Shown here: positions 43,503 through 52,196 of the stretch, piece after piece
Layout: every line of letters starts with the position of its first letter
How positions within the stretch are numbered: position 1 is the first letter of the stretch
NCBI GenBank assembly: GCA_934546935.1
Contig: CAKTEH010000006.1
Coordinates: 1-64,000, forward strand
Origin: an uncultured Eubacteriales bacterium
GTDB lineage: Bacteria; Bacillota; Clostridia; Oscillospirales; QAMX01
Length of the DNA stretch: 64,000 bases
Direction: 5' to 3'
Program-made: the position numbers and the translations under genes
Notes under the pieces: model-generated
Told to the model about the DNA's origin: nothing
The model's database searches: none
Seen by the model: the letters and a program-made list of their open reading frames with translations, nothing else

Positions 43503-44531
43503 TCACTCCAAAATCCGGGCAAGCGCATCAATCTGCGCGTCCGTAGTCGCCCAGCTGGTCACAAAGCGGACTGCCGTTTCCCCGTTTCCAAGCGGCGCCC
43601 AGGATTCAAAGCCGACCTTTTGGGCCAGTGCTTTCATCTTTGCTTCCGGCAGGACAAAAAACTGCTGGTTTGTCGGGGAATCCGCATACAGCCGGTATCC
43701 ACGCGTCAAAAAGAGGGCGCGCAGCCTGGCCGCCTGTACCAAGGCGTTTTCCGCAATACGCAGGTACAAGCCATCTGTAAACAGCGTATCAAATTGCAAG
43801 CCTAACAACCAACCCTTGGCCAGAAGCGCGCCATGGCGCTTCACTGTCGTGAAAAAGTGCGGACACAACCCGGCGCGCGGGAAAACCACCGCCTCGCCAA
43901 ACAACGCGCCGACTTTGGTCCCTCCGATATAAAACGCATCGCACAGCCGGGCAATATCCTCCAAACATAAATCCGACGCCGCAGAAGCAAGGCCATAGCC
44001 CAGCCGCGCACCGTCGAGATACAGGTACAGCCCATATTCATGGCAGACCTGCGCCAGAGCCTCCAGCCCGGCGCGGGTATACAGTGTACCAAATTCGCTT
44101 GGGTGGGAGATATAAAGCATGCCGGGAATCGGCATATGCATATAAGCCGTATCGGCATAAAATGCTTCAAGATACGCACGCAGCCCTGCCGCGTCCACAA
44201 GCCCCGCCCTGTGCGGCAGCCCGACAACCTTATGCCCCGTCGCTTCAACCGCGCCGGCTTCATGGACATTGATATGCCCGCTGTCCGCAGCCAACACACA
44301 TTGATACGGACGCAGCAGCGCGTCAATTACTGTCGCATTGGTCTGCGTCCCGCCTACAAGGAAATACACCTCTCCGTCCGGGCAGGCACAGGCCTTTAAG
44401 ATTTTTTCCTTTGCCTGTGCGCAAATCATATCCGCACCGTATCCACTGGTTTTTTCCAGATTCATCGCACACAGCCGCGCAAGAATCTCCGGATGCGCCC
44501 CCTCCATATAGTCGCTGTCAAAATGAAGCAT
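43503..44531 (-). CDS. threonine aldolase family PLP enzyme
   Basis: A 342-aa fold-type I PLP enzyme of the low-specificity L-threonine aldolase/beta-eliminating lyase family. Visible motifs include HFDSDYMEGAHPEILARL at the start, VGGTQTNATVIDALL near residue 58 and the PLP lysine in YIGGTKVGALFGE near residue 205. LDGARLGYGL carries the PLP-binding Asp. It splits threonine or allo-threonine to glycine and acetaldehyde; a related role on other beta-hydroxy amino acids is possible. The ATG at 44531 follows CAGGAGGGC. Confidence 0.9.
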   Translation of the reverse strand: MLHFDSDYMEGAHPEILARLCAMNLEKTSGYGADMICAQAKEKILKACACPDGEVYFLVGGTQTNATVIDALLRPYQCVLAADSGHINVHEAGAVEATGHKVVGLPHRAGLVDAAGLRAYLEAFYADTAYMHMPIPGMLYISHPSEFGTLYTRAGLEALAQVCHEYGLYLYLDGARLGYGLASAASDLCLEDIARLCDAFYIGGTKVGALFGEAVVFPRAGLCPHFFTTVKRHGALLAKGWLLGLQFDTLFTDGLYLRIAENALVQAARLRALFLTRGYRLYADSPTNQQFFVLPEAKMKALAQKVGFESWAPLGNGETAVRFVTSWATTDAQIDALARILE

Positions 44532-44671
44532 AAAAAGCCCTCCTGAAAAATCCGTTTTCGTGTCTATCCCTATGCAGTTTCCGTCCAGAGAACTCCCGCA
44601 GGCATCAGGTAAGCGCGCAGCATTTATTTACGGCGCACTGTATCTTATATTATACCTGCCGTGCCGCCCGG

Positions 44672-44704
44672 AAAAAACGCGCAGGAGGAGTCCCTCCCGC
44701 GCGC
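44672..44704 (-). terminator. terminator of the flavodiiron-FTR operon
   Basis: CGCGCAGGAGG and CCCTCCCGCGCG pair across agt. On the - strand TTTTTTCC follows. It closes the 46288-44717 transcript. Confidence 0.75.
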
Positions 44705-44716
44705 CATGTTTCTTTT

Positions 44717-44914
44717 CTACTTTTCCTTATAATACAGCAGGCAATGGCAGTACCCTTCAAAATCCGGGTCTGCAATCTGCTCCCGGAATTCGCGGCACAT
44801 GCATTTGGTATCCTCGTTCTTCTCCATCCGGCAAGGGCAATACCCGCCCTTGCGTTCCAACCCCTCCCGGATCGTCCGCACAATTTCCGGGTCCTCATTC
44901 AATCGGATTTTCAC
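44717..44914 (-). CDS. ferredoxin:thioredoxin reductase catalytic-domain protein
   Basis: A 65-aa protein with the cysteine pattern of the FTR catalytic subunit: CPCR near residue 26, KCMCREF near 37 and YCHC near 56. These hold a [4Fe-4S] cluster next to a redox-active disulfide. It is shorter than plant FtrB, as is usual for stand-alone clostridial forms. It lies 24 nt downstream of the flavodiiron-rubredoxin gene and probably shares its transcript, linking ferredoxin or rubredoxin electrons to thioredoxin-like reduction. Partner thioredoxin is not in the window. Confidence 0.85.
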   Translation of the reverse strand: MKIRLNEDPEIVRTIREGLERKGGYCPCRMEKNEDTKCMCREFREQIADPDFEGYCHCLLYYKEK

Positions 44915-44938
44915 TGCAGCCGCCTCCTCTACACAGGT

Positions 44939-46288
44939 TTACGCTTCTTTAAAATATTCCGCTCCGCGCCCGCAGACTGGGCATGTATAGTCCTCCGGCA
45001 ATGATTCACCCTCATAGGCATACCCGCATACCGAACAGATATATTTTTTCCCATTTGCGGATTCGGGCCCATCTCCGATATCTGTTTCGCCGGCAAAGGA
45101 TGCTGCAAGCGCATCGACCAGCGCCATAAGTTCCGTCTCCTGACCAGCGTCAAGCGAGGAACGCAGCGTAAGACCCGTATCGAGTACCGTCATATCCGTA
45201 AGCGGCGACAAGATCTGCCGCATCAGCTTTCCGCTCTGCGGCGCCCAGGAACCGTTTTCCACAAAAGCAACCGTTCTGTTTTGCAAATTATGCGCCGCAA
45301 GATCGCGCAAAAGCTCATCCATCGTGACAAAAACACCCATATTATAGGTAGTAGAAGCGAAAACAAGATGGCTGAAACGGAAACATTCAGCAATAATTTC
45401 ACTGGCGGCAGTAACTGAAATATCGTACATAACCGTCGGGATCCCCCGGTCGCGCAAACGCGCTGAAATAATCTCCGCGGCATTTTCCGTATTCCCATAA
45501 ACGGAAGCGTAGGCAATCATCACGCCCTGTTCCTCTGGTTCATAACGGCTCCATTGATCATATTTTTTGAGGAAAACCCCCAGATCCTGCCGCCAGACAA
45601 AGCCGTGCAGTGGGCAAATCATCCGGATATCCAAAGCCGCCGCTTTCTTCAGCAGCGCCTGCACCTGCGGTCCGTATTTTCCGACAATATTAGTATAGTA
45701 CCGGCGTGCTTCCTTCATATAATCACGCGCAAAATCTACCTCATCGGCAAACATCGCGCCATTGGTCGCGCCAAAGGTCCCAAAGGCATCGGCGGAAAAC
45801 AGCACATGCGCATATTCGTCAAATGTGACCATAACCTCCGGCCAGTGCACCATCGGCGCCATAACAAAACGCAAGGTATGACGACCGGTGCACAGTACCG
45901 ATCCCTCTTTCACAATACAGCCGCCTTGGGCAAGATCACGCCCGGTAAATTGGCGAATCATCTTCGCTGTTTGCGCATTGCAGACAATTGTCACATCCGG
46001 ATAACGCAGCACCAGATCCGCAAGCGTCGCGCTATGATCCGGCTCCATATGCTGAACCACGACAAAATCAAGTTTTCGGCCCGCAAGCGTATGCGCAAGG
46101 TTCTCAAAAAAGACCCGGCTTACGGCATGATCCACTGTATCCATCAGCACCGTTTTCTCATCAAGGATTAGGTAGGAATTATAGGACACCCCGCCGGGCA
46201 CTGAATACACGCCTTCAAACATGGCAAGCCGGCGGTCATTTCCGCCAACCCACACGATATCTTCCGTTACTTTTTTCGTACAGTACAT
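44939..46288 (-). CDS. A-type flavodiiron protein with C-terminal rubredoxin
   Basis: About 449 aa from the ATG at 46288 (AAAGGAG 12 nt upstream); the longer frame to 46309 would start inside that site. Domains in order: a metallo-beta-lactamase-like diiron domain (HMEPDH at residues 80-85: His80, Glu82, Asp84, His85), a flavodoxin domain (IAYASVYGNTENAAE near 255), and a rubredoxin with paired CxxC motifs (CSVCGYAYEGE and CPVCGRG). Such FprA-like enzymes reduce O2 to water or NO to N2O, protecting anaerobes. The rubredoxin fusion lets NAD(P)H:rubredoxin electrons enter directly. A near-consensus promoter lies at 46363. The FTR-like gene follows. Confidence 0.93.
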   Translation of the reverse strand: MYCTKKVTEDIVWVGGNDRRLAMFEGVYSVPGGVSYNSYLILDEKTVLMDTVDHAVSRVFFENLAHTLAGRKLDFVVVQHMEPDHSATLADLVLRYPDVTIVCNAQTAKMIRQFTGRDLAQGGCIVKEGSVLCTGRHTLRFVMAPMVHWPEVMVTFDEYAHVLFSADAFGTFGATNGAMFADEVDFARDYMKEARRYYTNIVGKYGPQVQALLKKAAALDIRMICPLHGFVWRQDLGVFLKKYDQWSRYEPEEQGVMIAYASVYGNTENAAEIISARLRDRGIPTVMYDISVTAASEIIAECFRFSHLVFASTTYNMGVFVTMDELLRDLAAHNLQNRTVAFVENGSWAPQSGKLMRQILSPLTDMTVLDTGLTLRSSLDAGQETELMALVDALAASFAGETDIGDGPESANGKKYICSVCGYAYEGESLPEDYTCPVCGRGAEYFKEA

Positions 46289-46362
46289 CCTATTTACAGC
46301 TCCTTTCACTTACCGGCCCAGGGCGCGGTTTTCCAGGCATATTTTCCTTAATTTATACTAAA

Positions 46363-46391
46363 ATCATACACGATTTAGGGGCCCTTGTCAA
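46363..46391 (-). promoter_or_regulatory. promoter of the flavodiiron-FTR operon
   Basis: On the - strand TTGACA (46391-46386) and TATGAT (46368-46363) are spaced by 17 bp, 75 nt upstream of the start codon. Confidence 0.8.
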
Positions 46392-46589
46392 TCCCATCCG
46401 GGATATGCTGATGAAAATATCCGGGCTTGCGAAAAATAATGCGAACGCAGCCGCCTTCTATTCCTGCAAACCCCATCGGCCCGCCCACCAGCTCGTCAAG
46501 CCAGCCTTCTATTTTCATCACCGCCGCTTCTTCCGGCCGGACTATTATAAAACAGCATGGGCTGAAAAGCAAGTGCTGTTCAGCCTAAT
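46392..46589. other. gap between flavodiiron and hppA genes with a possible small gene fragment
   Basis: On the - strand a 47-codon frame (from an ATG at 46518, MKIEGWLDELVGGPMGF) reads protein-like, but it runs into the flavodiiron promoter and has a poor ribosome site. It may be a gene fragment. Nothing else is seen here. Confidence 0.3.
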
Positions 46590-46624
46590 GCAAAACGCTC
46601 CGGCAAACAATACCGGAGCGTTTT
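46590..46624 (-). terminator. terminator of hppA
   Basis: AAAACGCTCCGG and CCGGAGCGTTTT are complementary across a short loop, giving T runs on both strands. It lies 18 nt after the hppA stop. Confidence 0.87.
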
Positions 46625-46641
46625 ACATGAATAGAATTGCC

Positions 46642-48747
46642 TTAATGGAAAATACTGAACTGATGGAAAACCGTAGCGAGTGTATTGGCAACCGTGGACA
46701 TGGTCTTGATAAAGATATCCAATGCCACACCTACGACGTCCTTACGGGTATCGCCGACCGTATCGCCGACAACGCTAGCCTTATGGGCCGGGCTTCCTTT
46801 GCCAGTGCCTTCAAGATGCTCCCCTTCAATGTACTTCTTGGCGTTATCGAAAGCACCGCCGGAGTTGCCCATGAAAATTGCGCGCGGGATCGCTACAATC
46901 GTTGCGCCGATCAGCAGGCCGCCGACAAATTCCACGCCGAACACAAAACCGCCGACAATCGGGATCGCAATGGCAAGTATGGACGGGAAAAGCATCTTTT
47001 TAAGCGCCTGTCTTGCCGCCAGGGCAATACAGCGGTTATAATCAGGCTTAACCTTACCCTCAAGCACGCCCGGAATAGACAGCTGCCGGTCGCCCTCATC
47101 AGCCATGATCCGGGCTGATTCAATGGTATTGTCCGTCAACAGTGCGGAGAAATACTCAATCAGCGCACCGCCGATTACACCGCCGGCAACGGCGACATAG
47201 GAAGCAATATTAAGAATCGGCTCGCCTACTGTATAGGAACTGACATAAGCGACAATAAGAGAAACGGTAGCAAACGCTGCCGAACCGATTGCGAAACCCT
47301 TGCCAATCGCGGCCGTTGTGTTTCCGACCGCATCAAGCTGATCGGTAATCACACGAACATCCGAAGACAAATGGGTAGATTCGGCAATACCGCCGGCATT
47401 ATCGGCAATCGGGCCAAAAGCATCAATAGAAACGGTTGCGCCGACAAAGGCCAGCATGCCAAGCGAGGAAATTGCAATGCCGTATGTACCGCTGACCAGG
47501 CCGGAAAGGTAGATGGCAATGCCGATAATCAGAATCGGAAGCAGGCAGGAACGCGAGCCAATGGCATCGCCCTTGGTGATGACGAAAGCTTCTCCTTCGC
47601 TGCAGATCTTTGCAAGCTCACGGGTGGGCTTAAAGTCGGTGCTTGTGTAATACTCCGTAATGGAACCGATGGCAACGCCGCTGAGGATTCCCAAAACCGA
47701 AGAAAACCACGGGGAAACCCAGCCCCATTTGAAATCTGTATACAGCGGCACACCGCCAAATACCAGCTTGGCTGCAAAGAATCCAAGGACAATGGTGATA
47801 CCTGCACTGATCCAGGTTGCCAGGTTCAGCTCACGGGACGGATTGTTGGACATTTTACGCAGCGCAGCATAGCCGAGGCCGAGCAGGCAACCGACAAGGC
47901 CAATGCCTGCCAGAAGAATTGGGAAGGTATAGGTTGCAACCAGCGTAGCATGTGTCACGCCTTCTGCCGCAGAATAGACAGAAACGCCGATGAGGATAGA
48001 CGCGGCCATCGTCGCGACAAAGCTCTCCAGAAGGTCGGAGCAGTTTCCTGCAATGTCGTTGACATTATCGCCGATAAAGTCGGCGATAACATTTGGGACA
48101 CGGCTGTCATCTTCCGGCATGTCATGACGGATTTTCGCCAGAATATCGGAGGAAATATCCGCAGCCTTGGTATAGTTGCCGCCTGCGACACGGTTAAACA
48201 TTGCAACAAGCGAGCAGCCGAGGGAATACGTGGTAATACGCATCAGTACCGGGCTGCTTTCAAGCCCCGTCCAATACACAAATTTATCCTCGATGCGGTC
48301 GCCAAGCAAAAGCATAATCACCACCATGCCCAGCATGCCGAACGCCTGTACCGCAAGGCCGGAGATCGAGCCGCCGCACAATGCGACCTGAACTGTTTTT
48401 CCGACGCTTTTGGTCGTGCGCGCAACATTGGTTGTGCGGACATTTGCATAAGTTGCGCTCTTCATACCGAGGATACAGACAATGGAGCTCATCAATGACC
48501 CGAGGAGAAATGTAATACCAGTGCCGGGTTCGACAAATGCGCTGAAAATTGCGGCAACAAGGATACAGACAATGGCCACAGTTTTAAATTCCGTTTTCAG
48601 GAAAGTAACCGCACCACTGCGGATCGTTGCGGCCATTTCGACCATTTCCGGCGTACCTTCGTCCATCTTCCGGATGCGATAGTAATTGAAGAAGACGTAG
48701 GCGATCGCCAGCACGATCACGCCAAGGACAATGAAAAATGCTGTCAT
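46642..48747 (-). CDS. hppA: membrane-bound pyrophosphatase, K+-dependent type
   Basis: About 701 aa from the ATG at 48747 (AAAGGAG site). It has about sixteen membrane helices and couples PPi hydrolysis to Na+ or H+ pumping. The active-site blocks are GNYTKAADISSDILAK, MPEDDSRVPNVIADFIGDN and DTVGDTRKD near the end, with SIDAFGPIADNAGG in the middle. The first differs from the usual ADVGADLVGK pattern. GNTTAAIGKGFAIG has Ala at the position that is Lys in K+-independent enzymes, so K+ dependence is expected. Whether Na+ or H+ is pumped cannot be decided by reading. It is monocistronic. Confidence 0.93.
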   Translation of the reverse strand: MTAFFIVLGVIVLAIAYVFFNYYRIRKMDEGTPEMVEMAATIRSGAVTFLKTEFKTVAIVCILVAAIFSAFVEPGTGITFLLGSLMSSIVCILGMKSATYANVRTTNVARTTKSVGKTVQVALCGGSISGLAVQAFGMLGMVVIMLLLGDRIEDKFVYWTGLESSPVLMRITTYSLGCSLVAMFNRVAGGNYTKAADISSDILAKIRHDMPEDDSRVPNVIADFIGDNVNDIAGNCSDLLESFVATMAASILIGVSVYSAAEGVTHATLVATYTFPILLAGIGLVGCLLGLGYAALRKMSNNPSRELNLATWISAGITIVLGFFAAKLVFGGVPLYTDFKWGWVSPWFSSVLGILSGVAIGSITEYYTSTDFKPTRELAKICSEGEAFVITKGDAIGSRSCLLPILIIGIAIYLSGLVSGTYGIAISSLGMLAFVGATVSIDAFGPIADNAGGIAESTHLSSDVRVITDQLDAVGNTTAAIGKGFAIGSAAFATVSLIVAYVSSYTVGEPILNIASYVAVAGGVIGGALIEYFSALLTDNTIESARIMADEGDRQLSIPGVLEGKVKPDYNRCIALAARQALKKMLFPSILAIAIPIVGGFVFGVEFVGGLLIGATIVAIPRAIFMGNSGGAFDNAKKYIEGEHLEGTGKGSPAHKASVVGDTVGDTRKDVVGVALDIFIKTMSTVANTLATVFHQFSIFH

Positions 48748-48913
48748 GGTTTTGCCCACTCCTTTAAAAGTGTGATTTATATTCCAATTCAGAATATACA
48801 CAAACCCAAAGATTCCGGCGTCAAGCCCCGAAATCCCCCATATTTTAAAGTGTTACCACAAGAAAAACTCCTTTGTCAAGCAAACCGGGGTTCTTTTAGC
48901 GCTATTTTAACAA

Positions 48914-48933
48914 CCGCCTTTCCTGAAAGGCGG
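48914..48933. repeat. 8-bp hairpin in the hppA-ABC gap
   Basis: CCGCCTTT and AAAGGCGG face each other across cctg. It follows the ABC terminator in the - direction and may be a back-up terminator. Confidence 0.5.
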
Positions 48934-48953
48934 CGTTTTGTCCAAAACAGGAA

Positions 48954-48993
48954 AGGCCCGCTTTTTTGCGGACATCCACAAAAAAGCGGGCCT
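48954..48993 (-). terminator. terminator of the ABC transporter gene
   Basis: AGGCCCGCTTTTTTG pairs with CAAAAAAGCGGGCCT. The stem itself contains the T runs. It lies 27 nt after the ABC stop. Confidence 0.85.
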
Positions 48994-49019
48994 GTTTATT
49001 CTTATCCGGAATCGTTTGC

Positions 49020-51968
49020 CTATTCGGTACGCAGCGCAACAACAGGATCCTTCCTTGATGCAATTTTCGCAGGAATCAGCCCCGCGATCAACGTCAGGAA
49101 CATACTGATCAGCACCAAAATTACCGCAGCGCCGGCTGGAAGCACCGCCGCGATATTGGAAATACCCGACAGCGACTGCACGATAGCACTGATCGGAAGG
49201 TTCAGCAGTATTGTAACCCCGATGCCCATTGCCCCGGCTGTCAACCCCACAATCAGCGTTTCGGCATTGAAAACCCGGGAAACATCGCGCTTCGACGCAC
49301 CGATGGCGCGCAGGATCCCGATTTCCTTCGTGCGTTCCAGAACGGAAATATATGTAATAATCCCGATCATGATCGACGAGACGACCAGCGAAATTGCCAC
49401 AAACGCGATCAGCACATAGGAAATCACATTAATAATCGTAGTAATCGAAGACATAAGAATTGCAATATAATCTGTATAGGAAATCTGGTCTTCCTCATCC
49501 ACTGCCGCATTGTAGGCGGAAATCTGATCGGCTATGGCGTCTTTATTCTCAAAGGTATCCGTATAAATACTGATCCGGCTCGGCGTATCCAGATCTGCAT
49601 AGCCCAGCTGCGCAAGCCGCTGCTCATAGCTCGCACCGCTGTACTGCGGCGGCATGCATTCGTCATAAATATATGCATACTGCGCGTCATCAAGTTCCGC
49701 AGTATCCAGCGCAGCGGCAAGCTGGCTGGATTCCATACCCATAAGCCCAGCCTGCGCCTGCACACGGTACTGTTCCCGCACTTGTTCCTCTACAGACTGC
49801 CGGATATAGCCAAACAAGGTCTCATCATCCATCGACGCAATATACTCCGCAATAGCCGACTCCTCCACGCCCATCTGGGCGGCGTACTGCGCGATGAGCT
49901 GCGATTCAACATAAGCGCGGTCAAGCCCGGCCATACTCTGTTCCACCGCAGCCGCAACGTATTCGTCAGAAGGCTGGGAAACAAGCTCGCGGTACAGCAC
50001 AGCTTTTTCTTCTATATCCAGCCCGGCAAGATAGGCGCCGGCTGCTTCTTTCTTTTCTGCAAGCGCAATTTCCCCATCTGCATCCTGGCGGAAAGGCAGC
50101 GCCGTAAGCACATCTGTCCCCGGATCGGCAAGCTGCGCAGCTACAATCGCCTGGCCTGCAGTCTTTTCAATCATATAGTCCGTCAGCGCTTTCGTATAAC
50201 CGACAGCACCGCTGAGCATATTGGCCGCAGCCTCGTCGTTTTCCCGGACAATCCCAACGACTTTCAACTCCGTCCCAATCGACGGGCTGTCATAGAGGAA
50301 CTCCATACCGGTTTCGTTCTCCGACAAGTCCGTATACGTCCCGGCTGCAGCGTCGAAACTGTAATGCTCCGATGGCAGGATCAATTTAAAACGCTGGCCG
50401 ATTACCTCGTCATAGTTCCAGGCCTGCATATTGTCATTGTCTTCCAGCTCATCCCCATGCAGAAACGCGGACACAAGCGTTTCGAGTTCCTGCGCCGGCT
50501 TGAGGCCAAGCGCATACAAAACCAGGTCGGAAACCTCGTTCTGGCTGTTGACAATCAGCACAACCTCATCATAGGCCTGGGGCCAGGCGCCGGAAAGCAG
50601 CTCGTACTGGTTGCCGAGCATTGGGCTGATCAGCTCGCCGTCCGTACCGGGCAGCATTTCTTCCCAAACCTCCATACGCCCGGCCATCATATTCGACTGC
50701 ATAGTTTCATTTGTGATGCTGTTCCCCATTGCAGCCATCATGTCCTGCATGACCGCGGAAATATCGCAGTGCACAAGCGTCCCTTCTTCGTCCCGGGTAT
50801 AGACGTCAAAGGGGACGTCATAGCTGTACTGGATAACACTGACATAGTCACGTACCGGGCTGTCCTCAGCCTCAAGATAGCTGCGGAATGCGGAAAGGTT
50901 ATTGGTTTGCGTCTCTATATTCAGCATGGAATCCATGAGGTTATACATAATCGGGCTGGCATACACCGCATCGCGCGCATGTTCCCCGTCCTGCCCGGTA
51001 GACATAAAGGTGGAAACCATGCTCGACAGGTCTACAGTTTGCGCTTCAATGGTAATCGGATAGCTCGACAACGTATCCTTCTGCACCTGGTCTATATAAT
51101 TTTGGATACCGGTAGACAGCGAGAGGATCAGCGCAATACCGATAATCCCGATGCTCCCGGCAAAAGCAGTCAGAATCGTGCGCGCTTTTTTGGTCAGCAG
51201 ATTGTTACATGACAGGGAAAGTGCTGTAAAGAAAGACATCGACGGCTTTTTTCTTTCCTGTTTTTCCGGAAGCGGCGCTTCCTCCTCCCCGGAAAACGGA
51301 TTGGAATCGGACTGCACCTGCCCGTCGAGCAGGCGTATGATACGGCTGGAATACTGTTCGGCAAGCTCGGGGTTGTGTGTAACCATGATAACCAGACGGT
51401 CATGGCTGATTTCCTTCAGGATTTCCATAATCTGTACACTGTTTTCGCTGTCCAGCGCACCTGTCGGTTCATCCGCCAACAGGATCTCCGGATCATTGAC
51501 CAAAGACCGCGCAATCGCCACACGCTGCATCTGGCCTCCGGACATCTGGTTCGGCTTTTTGTGCAGCTGCGTTTCCAGGCCGACTTTTTTCAGCGCTTCA
51601 ACCGCCCGTGCCCTGCGCCCGGCGCGCGATACACCGGAAATCGTCAGCGCAAGCTCCACATTTGCAAGCGCCGACTGATGCGGGATCAGGTTATAGCTCT
51701 GGAATACAAAACCAATGGAGTGGTTGCGATAGGCGTCCCAGTCCGCATCCCTGAACTTTTTTGTCGAGCGGCCCTGGATAAGCAGGTCTCCAGCGGTATA
51801 CCCATCCAGCCCGCCGATAATGTTGAGCATTGTCGTCTTCCCACAGCCAGATGGGCCGAGGATCGAAACAAACTCCGAGCGGCGGAAGCACAGGCTGATA
51901 TTCTTCAGCGCCTGGACTTCTTCGCCGCCGGCAGCATATACTTTTGTAATATTTTTGAGTTGAAGCAT
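49020..51968 (-). CDS. ABC exporter, fused ATPase-FtsX/MacB-type permease
   Basis: A 982-aa protein. Residues 1-230 are the ATPase with GPSGCGKTT, MSGGQMQRVAIARSL and ILLADEP. A single helix near 265-285 leads into a large extracellular region (about 290-830) rich in Asp, Glu and Gln, and three more helices near 850-970 (VISYVLIAFVAISLVVSSIM, AGAMGIGVTILL and LISMFLTLIAGLIPAK) end in the FtsX pattern ASRKDPVVALRTE. Proteins of this type move or sense peptides or envelope components. It lies 228 nt after the kinase gene on the same strand, so it may belong to the two-component system's regulon or operon. Confidence 0.87.
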   Translation of the reverse strand: MLQLKNITKVYAAGGEEVQALKNISLCFRRSEFVSILGPSGCGKTTMLNIIGGLDGYTAGDLLIQGRSTKKFRDADWDAYRNHSIGFVFQSYNLIPHQSALANVELALTISGVSRAGRRARAVEALKKVGLETQLHKKPNQMSGGQMQRVAIARSLVNDPEILLADEPTGALDSENSVQIMEILKEISHDRLVIMVTHNPELAEQYSSRIIRLLDGQVQSDSNPFSGEEEAPLPEKQERKKPSMSFFTALSLSCNNLLTKKARTILTAFAGSIGIIGIALILSLSTGIQNYIDQVQKDTLSSYPITIEAQTVDLSSMVSTFMSTGQDGEHARDAVYASPIMYNLMDSMLNIETQTNNLSAFRSYLEAEDSPVRDYVSVIQYSYDVPFDVYTRDEEGTLVHCDISAVMQDMMAAMGNSITNETMQSNMMAGRMEVWEEMLPGTDGELISPMLGNQYELLSGAWPQAYDEVVLIVNSQNEVSDLVLYALGLKPAQELETLVSAFLHGDELEDNDNMQAWNYDEVIGQRFKLILPSEHYSFDAAAGTYTDLSENETGMEFLYDSPSIGTELKVVGIVRENDEAAANMLSGAVGYTKALTDYMIEKTAGQAIVAAQLADPGTDVLTALPFRQDADGEIALAEKKEAAGAYLAGLDIEEKAVLYRELVSQPSDEYVAAAVEQSMAGLDRAYVESQLIAQYAAQMGVEESAIAEYIASMDDETLFGYIRQSVEEQVREQYRVQAQAGLMGMESSQLAAALDTAELDDAQYAYIYDECMPPQYSGASYEQRLAQLGYADLDTPSRISIYTDTFENKDAIADQISAYNAAVDEEDQISYTDYIAILMSSITTIINVISYVLIAFVAISLVVSSIMIGIITYISVLERTKEIGILRAIGASKRDVSRVFNAETLIVGLTAGAMGIGVTILLNLPISAIVQSLSGISNIAAVLPAGAAVILVLISMFLTLIAGLIPAKIASRKDPVVALRTE

Positions 51969-52196
51969 AGGATGAGGACTCCTTTATTAAAAATACAGCC
52001 GGCGTTTATTATACGCCGAAATTCCGGAGGAGCAAGCAGATTTTATGAGTTTTTCGCCGCACAAGGCTGCGCACAGGCTTTTCCTCTTCCGCCGGGGGAA
52101 AAGAGAGGGAAACCCACGGCGCAGAAAAGTCCAAAGTGCGCAGCCCCATACGGCTGTATCAGGGGATAAAATCGGCATAAAAATGCCTGGAAACGA
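51969..52196. other. gap between kinase and ABC genes
   Basis: It holds the ribosome site of the ABC gene (AGGAGTCC) and an 8-bp CTTTTCC/GGAAAAG hairpin near 52075-52105. No promoter pair was convincing, so cotranscription with the kinase gene remains open. Confidence 0.4.

Noticed and set aside
47371..48498. A 375-codon + strand frame antisense to hppA
   Set aside because: Shadow of hppA; Cys-, Arg- and His-rich without domains.
49782..51212. A 476-codon + strand frame antisense to the ABC gene
   Set aside because: Shadow of the ABC transporter gene; no family pattern or ribosome site.
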